Below the pieces are notes generated by a model. The model was not told the origin of the DNA and made no database searches. It saw only the letters and a program-made list of their open reading frames with translations. Of a stretch of 11,829 nt of DNA, positions 1-5,710 are shown piece after piece (within the stretch, counting starts at the first letter, position 1; the number at the start of each line of letters is the position of its first letter). The DNA lies in assembly GCA_964363685.1 (NCBI GenBank), contig CAYIJG010000028.1, positions 1-11,829 on the forward strand, given 5' to 3'. Source of the DNA: XYD2-FULL-39-9 sp964363685 (GTDB lineage Bacteria > Patescibacteriota > Patescibacteriia > Magasanikbacterales > GWA2-37-8). The translations under genes and the position numbers were made by a program.

Positions 1-15
1 AATTCCTGTTTTTCT

Positions 16-120
16 GTCATCCCTAGCTTAGCCGAGGGATCCCTTATACTATGTTTTTGCAAAAACCATGTTTAAGGGATTCCTCCACTCGCTCGCCTAG
101 GCGAGCTCGGTCGGAATGAC
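16..120. repeat. Palindromic repeat element, intergenic copy (family A, copy 1)
   Basis: A 105-bp imperfect palindrome bounded by GTCAT at 16-20 and ATGAC at 116-120. Inside it are the inverted pair ATCCCTTA / TAAGGGAT, a perfect 14-bp palindrome GTTTTTGCAAAAAC (53-66) near the middle, and a perfect 16-bp palindrome GCTCGCCTAGGCGAGC (91-106) in the right arm. The same edge motifs and inner ATCCC/GGGAT pair recur at 748-830, and related edges at 10917-11022, so this is a dispersed family. It ends 12 bp before the glycosyltransferase start. No transposase is visible. Whether it is mobile, or acts as an RNA structure in the leader of the following gene, is open. Confidence 0.75.
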
Positions 121-132
121 AAATTAAATACT

Positions 133-1416
133 ATGAACATCGGTATAGATATTCGCCCGCTGATGTCGCCTACCCGCTCGGGTGTCGGTGAATATACCTA
201 CGAACTTCTCAATGCTATTTTTGAGATTGATAAAACCAATCAGTATTTTCTTTTTTATAATTCAGCAAAAGATGTGTCTGAAAATATTCCCCAGTGGTTG
301 CAAGACAATATTCACTATGAACACAAAAATTGGCCAAACAAATTATTCAATGCTTGCACCAAACTATTTAACTTTCCAAAGATAGACAAAAATAATTTAG
401 ACTATTTTTTCTCCACCAATTTTAACTTTACCGCTCTTTCCAAAAAAATGCCGATTTTGCCAAAACAAAATCGAGCATCCTCGATTTCAAACGAATTTGA
501 AATCGGGACAAAACACATTCTCACAGTTCATGATCTTTCGTTTGAATTTTTTCCCGAGTTTTATTCCTTCAAACAAAGACTCTGGCACTGGGCTATCAAC
601 CCCAAAAAACAATGTGAAAAAGCAAGTATCATTCTTACCCCTTCAGAAAATACAAAGCGCGATCTGATTGATGTCTACAAAATTCCAGCGGAAAAAATCA
701 AGGTAATTTATCCCGGGGTTAATTGTTCGGCCAACCAAACACCCGTTGTCATTCCGACCGAAGCGGAGGAATCCCTTAAACCAGAGGAAAAGGGATCTCT
801 CCACTCGTCTAAAGACTCAGTCGAGATGACAGACGCTAGAGTCCGATTAAAACAAAAATATAATCTCCCCACCAAATTTATTTTATTTTTAGGCACCATT
901 GAACCGCGCAAAAATATCATCGGTCTGATAGAAGCCTTCGAACAGTCCTGCCCTGCTCTTGCCTCGCCGAAGCAAGGCGAAGGCGAGCCTTACTCCCTAA
1001 TTATCGCCGGCCACAAAGGCTGGAACGACAAAAAAATCTACCAAAAATTTGAATCCTCACCTTACAAAGACAAAATAAAATTCATCGGTTCCATAGACCA
1101 AGAAGATAAATCTACCCTTTATTCCCTGGCTTCTTTATTTGTTTATCCTAGTTTTTATGAAGGCTTTGGCTTTCCAGTGGTGGAGGCGATGGCCTGTGGC
1201 GTACCGGTAATTACCTCCAACCGATCTTCTTTGCCAGAAGTGGCTGGCCAGGCTGCCTACTTGGTAAATCCAAATCGGCCATCAGAACTAGCTGGAGCTA
1301 TAACCGAAATGTTAAAAAATGAAAAACTAAAAGAACATTTTAAAACTCTTGGTTTGGAACAGGCAAAGAAGTTTAGTTGGGAGAAGGCGGCAAAGGAATT
1401 TTTGGAGGTTTTATAA
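133..1416 (+). CDS. GT4-family glycosyltransferase with in-frame palindromic insertions
   Basis: Predicted retaining GT-B fold glycosyltransferase that moves a sugar from a nucleotide-sugar donor to an envelope or exopolysaccharide acceptor in the cytoplasm. The N-terminal acceptor domain starts with MNIGIDIRPL and a glycine-rich GVGEYTYEL segment. ITVHDLSFE-like and 'PSENTKRDL' blocks follow, then 'FLGTIEPRKN' (about 256-265) opening the donor domain. The donor-binding E-x7-E motif is E343/E351 (YEGFGFPVVEAM). At 427 aa it is longer than the roughly 360-380 aa usual for such proteins. The excess maps to three stretches coded by palindromic DNA (residues about 106-126, 206-233 and 273-287), and removing them leaves about 366 aa. 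The start ATG has no Shine-Dalgarno site. The gene is convergent with the next gene, stopping 7 nt before it. The exact sugar and acceptor cannot be read from the sequence. Confidence 0.9.
   Translation: MNIGIDIRPLMSPTRSGVGEYTYELLNAIFEIDKTNQYFLFYNSAKDVSENIPQWLQDNIHYEHKNWPNKLFNACTKLFNFPKIDKNNLDYFFSTNFNFTALSKKMPILPKQNRASSISNEFEIGTKHILTVHDLSFEFFPEFYSFKQRLWHWAINPKKQCEKASIILTPSENTKRDLIDVYKIPAEKIKVIYPGVNCSANQTPVVIPTEAEESLKPEEKGSLHSSKDSVEMTDARVRLKQKYNLPTKFILFLGTIEPRKNIIGLIEAFEQSCPALASPKQGEGEPYSLIIAGHKGWNDKKIYQKFESSPYKDKIKFIGSIDQEDKSTLYSLASLFVYPSFYEGFGFPVVEAMACGVPVITSNRSSLPEVAGQAAYLVNPNRPSELAGAITEMLKNEKLKEHFKTLGLEQAKKFSWEKAAKEFLEVL
449..510. repeat. Double-hairpin palindromic segment inside the glycosyltransferase gene (family B)
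   Basis: Two adjacent hairpins. CGATTTTG (452-459) pairs with CAAAATCG (466-473) around a 6-nt loop. CGATTTCAAA (482-491) pairs perfectly with TTTGAAATCG (496-505) around CGAA. The two hairpins resemble inverted copies of each other (TG..CCGATTT ... AAATCGAG). The segment codes about 21 residues (106-126) lying between 'LSKK' and 'KHILTVHDLSFE', blocks I expect to be nearly adjacent in relatives. That points to an insertion that kept the frame. Confidence 0.65.
748..830. repeat. Palindromic repeat element inside the glycosyltransferase gene (family A, copy 2)
   Basis: An 83-bp element with edges GTCATTCCGAC (748-758) and GTCGAGATGAC (820-830), which pair at 9 of 11 positions. Internally ATCCCTT pairs with AAGGGAT. 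It shares its edges and inner repeat with the copy at 16-120. It is read in frame as residues 206-233 and adds a charged stretch beginning VIPTEAEES between 'VIYPGVN' and the 'LPTKFILFLGT' strand, the interdomain region of the GT-B fold. Confidence 0.75.
958..990. repeat. Short GC-rich inverted repeat inside the glycosyltransferase gene
   Basis: CTTGC (958-962) can pair with GCAAG (972-976), and CTCGCC (963-968) can pair with either GGCGA (976-980) or GGCGAG (982-987), giving competing hairpins. The stretch is much richer in GC than the surrounding gene. It codes a Pro/Gly/Glu-rich piece within residues 273-287, between 'LIEAFEQ' and 'YSLIIAGHKGW', where relatives usually have a short loop. 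It is probably a third small in-frame insertion, but is less certain than the other two. Confidence 0.5.
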
Positions 1417-1423
1417 AAATTTA

Positions 1424-1888
1424 CTAAGAAATTTTAGCATACGCATCCAAAACGCCTTCAAGACTTGGCGGCAATTTATTAGGGTCTCTTTGCCACTTAA
1501 CACATTCTGCCTTATATTTTTCAGAAGCAAAATAATACTTTTTTAATACACCTAAAGTATAACGCAACTGTTGCGGAAGCCATTTTAAAAATTTCTGCCT
1601 AAATTCTAAAATTTCTTGGGGGTTACTCCTGTTAATTCTTTCTCTTATATCTTTGATATTTTTAACAGTTTGTTCACCTAGTTCAGACAACTCTCTTCTA
1701 CCTTCATCTGTATCAGCATAACTTTCAATATGCGCCATCATCATAGCTAAATTAGAAAACTTATCCATTAATAACTTAACTTGATCCGCGGTGATTTCTT
1801 CAATTTTACCATCAGACAGATCTGGAATTATTAATTTGTCTAATTGATCTCTTAATGAAAGACTCCTTACATCGGGGCTACTTGGCAT
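1424..1888 (-). CDS. Hypothetical helical protein
   Basis: Predicted 154-aa soluble protein that I do not recognise. It appears almost wholly alpha-helical, with charged amphipathic helices (about 36-60, 65-90, 95-135) and no signal peptide, membrane segment or cysteine motif (one Cys only). The segment 'KFLKWLPQQLRYTLGVLKKYYF' is basic and aromatic. It is the last gene of the minus-strand operon and starts 4 nt after the SRPBCC stop, so it is probably translated by coupling. A GGAGGG lies about 24 nt upstream of the ATG, too far to act as a normal ribosome binding site. The stop is TAG. Composition matches the neighbouring genes, and the uninterrupted frame with ordinary codon use supports it being real. 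Confidence 0.7.
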   Translation of the reverse strand: MPSSPDVRSLSLRDQLDKLIIPDLSDGKIEEITADQVKLLMDKFSNLAMMMAHIESYADTDEGRRELSELGEQTVKNIKDIRERINRSNPQEILEFRQKFLKWLPQQLRYTLGVLKKYYFASEKYKAECVKWQRDPNKLPPSLEGVLDAYAKIS

Positions 1889-1892
1889 ATAT

Positions 1893-2321
1893 TTATAAAA
1901 ATTTATTTCCCTCCACGTATTTCTTAAAATTATCTAAAATGGCCTGCCAACCGCCTCGTTGCATTTCAATAGAATTTTCATTTTCCGGTTCAAAGTTTAC
2001 TACCACTTTAGTCTCTGAATTATCCCCAGTAAATATAACCTCGGCTTTGCGGCCATCACCCATCGTGTATTTGATCAATTTATTTTCTTCTACCTCGTCA
2101 TAGATACCCCAAAAATCAAACCCGGCACTTCCGTCTTTTGCTTCCATACGAGACGAAAACTTCCCTCCCATTCGCAGATCATTTTCCGCTCGTGGTGTAT
2201 GCCAGTCTGGCGAAGCATTATTCCACTTGGTAATATGCTCGGGCTTAGTATAACATTCCCAGATTTTTTCTACTGGCGCATTGATATGAGCCTCAACAAT
2301 TATCATTATACTTTCAGTCAT
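1893..2321 (-). CDS. SRPBCC / AHSA1-like domain protein
   Basis: A 142-aa protein spanning one SRPBCC (START-like, 'activator of Hsp90 ATPase homologue 1-like') domain. This helix-grip fold binds hydrophobic ligands in a central cavity. Diagnostic blocks are 'INAPVEKIWECYTKPEHITKWN' near the N terminus, 'AENDLRMGGKFSSRMEAKDG' in the middle and the C-terminal long helix 'MQRGGWQAILDNFKKYVE'. These match the bacterial AHSA1 / polyketide-cyclase-like family in order and length. The ligand or partner cannot be inferred. An alternative start is the ATG five codons later (MIIVEAH), which is equally good for the domain. It lies 16 nt after the lipoprotein stop and 4 nt before the next start, within the operon. 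No Shine-Dalgarno site is seen. Confidence 0.9.
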   Translation of the reverse strand: MTESIMIIVEAHINAPVEKIWECYTKPEHITKWNNASPDWHTPRAENDLRMGGKFSSRMEAKDGSAGFDFWGIYDEVEENKLIKYTMGDGRKAEVIFTGDNSETKVVVNFEPENENSIEMQRGGWQAILDNFKKYVEGNKFL

Positions 2322-2337
2322 ATTTTATAATCAAAAA

Positions 2338-2904
2338 TTATTTCACCTGTATAGAAGCAAAAATCACACGAACCTCCTCCATTGTTTGCGCATCATCTTT
2401 TCTATAAAACAGCCAAACGCCATGCCCTCCGATATCCAACTTTTCCTTTGGCACAAGTTCCGCTTCATACTCATCAAACCCGGAGCTAGAATAACCATGC
2501 GAACGCACGCCTTCTTTCTTTGTTAATGGATCTTTGAAATCAGAATTTTTGAAAATCTCCACCCTTCCCTTGCTTCCTCGCGCCACCAAAACCGAAGGCG
2601 TTTCGCCTGACTCTTCTACAACATAGCCTTGTGGATATTGGAAACCATATTGCGCGGATGAGTATTTTTTTATTTCATCCAAACATTTTGGCTCACCAAA
2701 TTCCGAACAATATTTTTCTGTACAAACTTCATCCATCCCCATCTTTTCACAAGTATTACATCCATCATAATACATCTTACAGTCACTATCTTTAATACTT
2801 TGCACAAGACCACCATTATATTCTGAATTATTTTTACAACCAGCGCCAACTAAAATTGTGGCGCTAAACAAGACAGCTAACAGGGCGATTTTTTTGGTAT
2901 TCAT
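2338..2904 (-). CDS. Predicted lipoprotein with a cysteine-rich region
   Basis: A 188-aa protein with a classical lipoprotein signal: positive start MNTKK, hydrophobic core (6-19), then VGAG before Cys23, the predicted lipidation site. The mature protein should be anchored on the outer face of the cytoplasmic membrane. Residues about 41-75 hold six cysteines in pairs (DC..., 'DGCNTCEKMG', 'VCTEKYC', 'PKC'), suggesting disulfides or a small metal site. A mixed alpha/beta domain follows, beginning 'YGFQYPQGYVVEE', a pattern I associate with small secreted domains of Patescibacteria. Function is unknown. It starts 8 nt after the rdgB stop, in the operon, with no visible ribosome binding site. 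Confidence 0.8.
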   Translation of the reverse strand: MNTKKIALLAVLFSATILVGAGCKNNSEYNGGLVQSIKDSDCKMYYDGCNTCEKMGMDEVCTEKYCSEFGEPKCLDEIKKYSSAQYGFQYPQGYVVEESGETPSVLVARGSKGRVEIFKNSDFKDPLTKKEGVRSHGYSSSGFDEYEAELVPKEKLDIGGHGVWLFYRKDDAQTMEEVRVIFASIQVK

Positions 2905-2912
2905 ATTGAATA

Positions 2913-3455
2913 TTATTTTAAATTAAGCCAATCCTTTAATTTTTCTAAAGCAATTCGATGACCACGGAAATTTATCACTTCTTCTGGCAACATTTCAGCA
3001 TACGTTTTACTCTGGCCTTCTGGAATAAATATTGCATCCCAGCCCCAACCATTTTCCCCTCTTGGTTTATCCGGAATAATGCCATCATACCGTCCCCTAA
3101 AATGTTCTAAACTTTCCCCATCGAAATACGTCAGAATTGTTTCGTTATAAACTTTTTGATTATTAAATATTTTGACTATCTCACAAATTTTCCCTAACGT
3201 GACTTGTTGCCAAAACCATTTTATCAAAGGACCAGGAAAACCATTCAGACAGTCAATATACAAGGACTGATCCCATACAACCAGTGGCTTTTGTAATTTA
3301 TTCCAAGCCTGTTTTGCCTTGTGATTTGCGATTTTAATTGGGTCTAGCTCTTGTAACTCATCAAGCTCCAAATCAACACTTTCAATTGGTATTTGCAAAA
3401 TTTTTCTAGCTTCATCTAGTTTGTCTTTATTTCCGGTTACAAGAATGAAATTCAT
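2913..3455 (-). CDS. rdgB: HAM1/ITPase-type non-canonical purine NTP pyrophosphatase
   Basis: A 180-aa member of the HAM1/RdgB/ITPA family, which hydrolyses XTP, (d)ITP and similar damaged purine nucleotides to the monophosphate plus pyrophosphate, keeping them out of DNA and RNA. The nucleotide-binding TGNKDK motif is at 7-12, the central 'DQSLYID...GFPGPLIKWF' block carries the catalytic Asp62, 'GWGWDAIF' is at 136-143, and the C-terminal His-Arg is H166/R167. The 'GFPGPLIKWF' form is closer to the ITPA branch than to E. coli RdgB. Odd points: the acidic residue usually before the catalytic Asp (E-D) is Trp61, and the usual 'EEKN.ISHR' is 'EEVINFRGHR', so the normally conserved Lys is absent. 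The enzyme may have altered specificity. It is third in the operon, 11 nt after the preceding stop. Confidence 0.88.
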   Translation of the reverse strand: MNFILVTGNKDKLDEARKILQIPIESVDLELDELQELDPIKIANHKAKQAWNKLQKPLVVWDQSLYIDCLNGFPGPLIKWFWQQVTLGKICEIVKIFNNQKVYNETILTYFDGESLEHFRGRYDGIIPDKPRGENGWGWDAIFIPEGQSKTYAEMLPEEVINFRGHRIALEKLKDWLNLK

Positions 3456-3466
3456 AAATTTTTTAT

Positions 3467-3862
3467 TTAATGCAAAACCGGCGCTAACATAATGGTAAAA
3501 AAATCTTTGCCATTCAACCCGGGAATAAAGCCATCAAATAAACCAACGATTGTAAAAACAATGGCAACTAAAATTAACAAAATCATCAACCATTTTATAG
3601 TCTTTTTAAAATTCGGGTTGTCTACAATTTTTTGAATAGATAATTTACTACTCAAACTAGGCAATTGCATAAACCATAACACCCCCCAAATAAGAAAGAC
3701 AGAACCCCATAAAATCAACGCTATTCCCCGAGTTGATCCCTTGTCGGGAATATTAATAAAAGTTTTAAATGCCAATAATACTACTGGCAGACTGATTAAA
3801 AATTTAAGATACGAGATGGATTTTTTTTGAGATACTGACTGTTGCGCTTGATTTGTTTCCAT
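3467..3862 (-). CDS. Small three-helix membrane protein
   Basis: A 131-aa integral membrane protein of unknown function. The N-terminal tail is polar (METNQAQQS). Three hydrophobic helices lie at about 18-38, 46-67 and 91-112. A basic loop precedes the third helix, and a short tail ends 'MLAPVLH'. I place the start at the ATG at 3862, 4 nt after the GNAT stop. A longer frame opens at 3901 but would overlap the end of the upstream gene and adds a poorly suited leader. Position between a GNAT enzyme and rdgB gives no functional clue. I recognise no family motif. Confidence 0.7.
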   Translation of the reverse strand: METNQAQQSVSQKKSISYLKFLISLPVVLLAFKTFINIPDKGSTRGIALILWGSVFLIWGVLWFMQLPSLSSKLSIQKIVDNPNFKKTIKWLMILLILVAIVFTIVGLFDGFIPGLNGKDFFTIMLAPVLH

Positions 3863-3866
3863 AAAT

Positions 3867-4418
3867 TTATATTCCAAATTTTTTAAAATTAGGCCAACCA
3901 TAATATTCCTCTACCAGTTTTCTTTCCCCGATTTTTAATTTTGTTGTCTTAAATAATTTTGCCCTGTATTTTATATAGAAATTTTTAGAAGTATTATCTT
4001 TTAAAACACGAACAAACATGCTTTTTATCCCCTGTTTTTTCAAAGCGACACATAATTTTTTTACAAGCCGGTAACCTAGTTTATTTTTTTGAGCTTGTTT
4101 AAGTATATAAATGGCATAAAGTTCCCCTTTATATTTTAATAGCTTGTCTCTAGATATTCCCCCTGTTATAAACCCAACTATTTCATAGCTAGTATCTTCA
4201 GCCACAAAAATATCTACGTTTTTTTCTGATGTTTGTAGTTTTTCTTGCCATTTTTTTGTACGAGTTACCAATGATAATTTTTTTAGGTACTGGTCATCAA
4301 CAATACCATTGTAACTTTCACGCCAAGATTGGATATGAACTTTGGCAATATTTTTCGCATCCTTCTTGTTTGCTTTTCTTATTTTGTACTTCACAATAAA
4401 TTTATTTAAAACAAACAT
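3867..4418 (-). CDS. GNAT-family N-acetyltransferase
   Basis: A 183-aa protein with one GNAT domain, expected to transfer an acetyl group from acetyl-CoA to an amine of a small molecule or protein. The domain starts with 'YKIRKANKKDAKNIAKVHIQSW', typical of the first strand and helix, then 'GIVDDQYL', 'IFVAEDTSYEIVGFITGG' and the acetyl-CoA strand-loop-helix 'LYAIYILKQAQKNKLGYRLV'. The pyrophosphate loop is degenerate: the usual Q/R-x-x-G-x-G/A reads K-N-K-L-G. The C-terminal 'VLKDNTSKNFYIKY' block (N-x-x-A/S-x-x-F-Y) is well kept. The frame is open to 4514, but that would overlap the divergent glycosyltransferase start, so I prefer the ATG at 4418. It is the first gene of the minus-strand operon. 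Its substrate is unknown. Confidence 0.82.
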   Translation of the reverse strand: MFVLNKFIVKYKIRKANKKDAKNIAKVHIQSWRESYNGIVDDQYLKKLSLVTRTKKWQEKLQTSEKNVDIFVAEDTSYEIVGFITGGISRDKLLKYKGELYAIYILKQAQKNKLGYRLVKKLCVALKKQGIKSMFVRVLKDNTSKNFYIKYRAKLFKTTKLKIGERKLVEEYYGWPNFKKFGI

Positions 4419-4419
4419 C

Positions 4420-4448
4420 TTGCAACAACTCCCACAATAGGCAATAAT
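4420..4448 (+). promoter_or_regulatory. Candidate promoter for the surface cluster (glycosyltransferase 2)
   Basis: TTGCAA (4420-4425) and AATAAT (4443-4448) are 17 nt apart and match the sigma-70 consensus at 4/6 and 5/6. The start would be near 4455, about 44 nt before the ATG at 4499. It interleaves with the minus-strand candidate in the same 80-bp gap, so the two would compete. Confidence 0.3.
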
Positions 4449-4467
4449 ACACAAGTTATACCCTAAA

Positions 4468-4496
4468 ATCATAACACACCCCCATAAATCCAGCAA
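4468..4496 (-). promoter_or_regulatory. Candidate extended -10 promoter for the GNAT-led operon
   Basis: Reading the minus strand, TTGCTG (4491-4496) and TATGAT (4468-4473) are separated by 17 nt. TATGAT is preceded by TGT, an extended -10 (TGn). Transcription would begin near 4461 and give a leader of about 40 nt. It lies just upstream of the divergent glycosyltransferase start. This is a consensus match only. Confidence 0.4.
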
Positions 4497-4498
4497 AT

Positions 4499-5644
4499 AT
4501 GGCTCAAAACCCAAAAATCCTCATTCTCCACGACTATTTTGTCTATAAAGGCGGGGGGGAAAGGCTAATAATTAGCCTTGCCAAAAACCTCGGCGCTGAT
4601 ATTGCCACGGCTTTTATTGCCAAGGATTCTTTTGATCCCCGAGCTCAAGGCATCCACACCATAGAACTCTACAAAGAAAAGCCCTGGTCACAGCTGCCGG
4701 GTTTTCGTTACTTGCAAGTTCAGCTTTCTTTTTTGTTTAAAACTGGATTTGCCAAAAATTACGATACTATAATTTATAGTGGCGACTGCCTCATCGCTAT
4801 GCTTCGTATTTTAGGCTGGAAATTTTTTAGTAAAAAAAATAGGCCGTCCCAACATATTGCCTACATGCACACCCCTCCCCGCCATCTATATGATAATTAT
4901 GAAGTCCGACTCAAATCTTACTCGCTATGGAAAAAAATGCTCTTTATTCCATTTGTTTGGTTTAACCGCTGGCGATTTGAAACCCTGGCCAACCGTTTGG
5001 ACCTCATTATCACCAATTCCGAAAACACCAAAAACCGTATTAAGAAATATCTTGGCCTTGATTCAGTCGTGGCCTATCCGCCTTGCGATACTTTGCCTTT
5101 CAAAAATCTTGGCTATGGAGATTACTTTTTCTCTTGGGCTAGGCTCTATGACGTCAAACGGGTAGACCAAATTGTCCTGGCCTTCATCGGCCTACCAAAC
5201 AAAAAGCTAATTGTGGCTTCAGGCGGTCCAGAACTAGAAAGAATTCAAAAAATGGCCGAAGGACACCCAAATATTACTATCCTTGGTTGGATAAATGACA
5301 CCAAACTCTTGGAATACTTAGGCAAGTGTCTAGCCACAATATATATTCCTATCCGCGAAGACTTTGGCATGAGCGCCGTGGAATCTATGCAGGCCGGCAA
5401 ACCAGTCATTGGCGTGGCCGAAGGCGGATTGCTGGAGATCATTACTGATCAAAAAAATGGTCTTTTGTTGCCGTTTGATTTTACTACTCTTGATTTACAA
5501 GAAGCAATCCAAAAAATAACTCCCGAACTTGCTAAACAGATGGAGAACGACTGCTATCAGACCGCCCAAAAGTTCAGTGAAAAGGCTTTTGTAGCACAAA
5601 TTAAAAAAATTTTAGGCCTCACAAATTATACACAGTCTAACTAG
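4499..5644 (+). CDS. GT4-family glycosyltransferase
   Basis: A 381-aa GT-B fold glycosyltransferase, probably cytoplasmic or membrane-associated, adding a sugar during surface glycan assembly. The N terminus has 'ILILHDYFVYKGGGERL' (1-24), with the glycine-rich loop of GT4 enzymes. 'YMHTPPRHLYDNY' and 'LIITNSENTKNRIKKYLG' follow. The C-terminal donor domain holds 'YFFSWARLYDVKRVDQIV', 'LIVASGGPELERI', 'ITILGWINDTKLLEYL', and the E-x7-E motif at E287/E295 (EDFGMSAVESM), then 'GKPVIGVAEGGLLEII'. This is closer to the 'HxxPRxLY' group of GT4 proteins than to the glycosyltransferase at 133-1416, and it carries no palindromic insertions. It stops 66 nt before the DUF4012 gene on the same strand, suggesting a shared role. 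No Shine-Dalgarno site. Confidence 0.92.
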   Translation: MAQNPKILILHDYFVYKGGGERLIISLAKNLGADIATAFIAKDSFDPRAQGIHTIELYKEKPWSQLPGFRYLQVQLSFLFKTGFAKNYDTIIYSGDCLIAMLRILGWKFFSKKNRPSQHIAYMHTPPRHLYDNYEVRLKSYSLWKKMLFIPFVWFNRWRFETLANRLDLIITNSENTKNRIKKYLGLDSVVAYPPCDTLPFKNLGYGDYFFSWARLYDVKRVDQIVLAFIGLPNKKLIVASGGPELERIQKMAEGHPNITILGWINDTKLLEYLGKCLATIYIPIREDFGMSAVESMQAGKPVIGVAEGGLLEIITDQKNGLLLPFDFTTLDLQEAIQKITPELAKQMENDCYQTAQKFSEKAFVAQIKKILGLTNYTQSN

Positions 5645-5678
5645 ACAAAATTGCATCCTCAAAATCAAAAAAATAGTG

Positions 5679-5695
5679 TATAATATAGCTATAAT
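5679..5695 (+). promoter_or_regulatory. Tandem TATAAT boxes upstream of the DUF4012 gene
   Basis: Two perfect TATAAT hexamers (5679-5684 and 5690-5695) lie 11 bp apart, 27 and 16 nt before the ATG at 5711. A possible -35, TTGCAT (5651-5656), is 22 nt from the first box, too far for a normal promoter; the spacer is A-rich. Either box would give a very short leader (about 10-20 nt), in line with the missing ribosome binding site. Confidence 0.5.
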
Positions 5696-5710
5696 TTTTG
5701 ATTGTTTCTA

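Noticed and set aside
45..50. TATACT as a -10 box for the first glycosyltransferase
   Set aside because: No -35 match at 16-18 nt, and it lies inside the palindromic repeat about 80 nt from the start; no promoter for this gene could be supported.
1..132. CRISPR or insertion-sequence remnant in the left edge
   Set aside because: There is no regularly spaced direct repeat and no transposase; the structure is a single palindromic element whose relatives lie elsewhere in the window.
1415..1436. AAAATTT / AAATTTT inverted repeat between two convergent genes, possible bidirectional terminator
   Set aside because: The stem is entirely A-T, only 7 bp, and contains the stop codon of the minus-strand gene in its loop; too weak to call.
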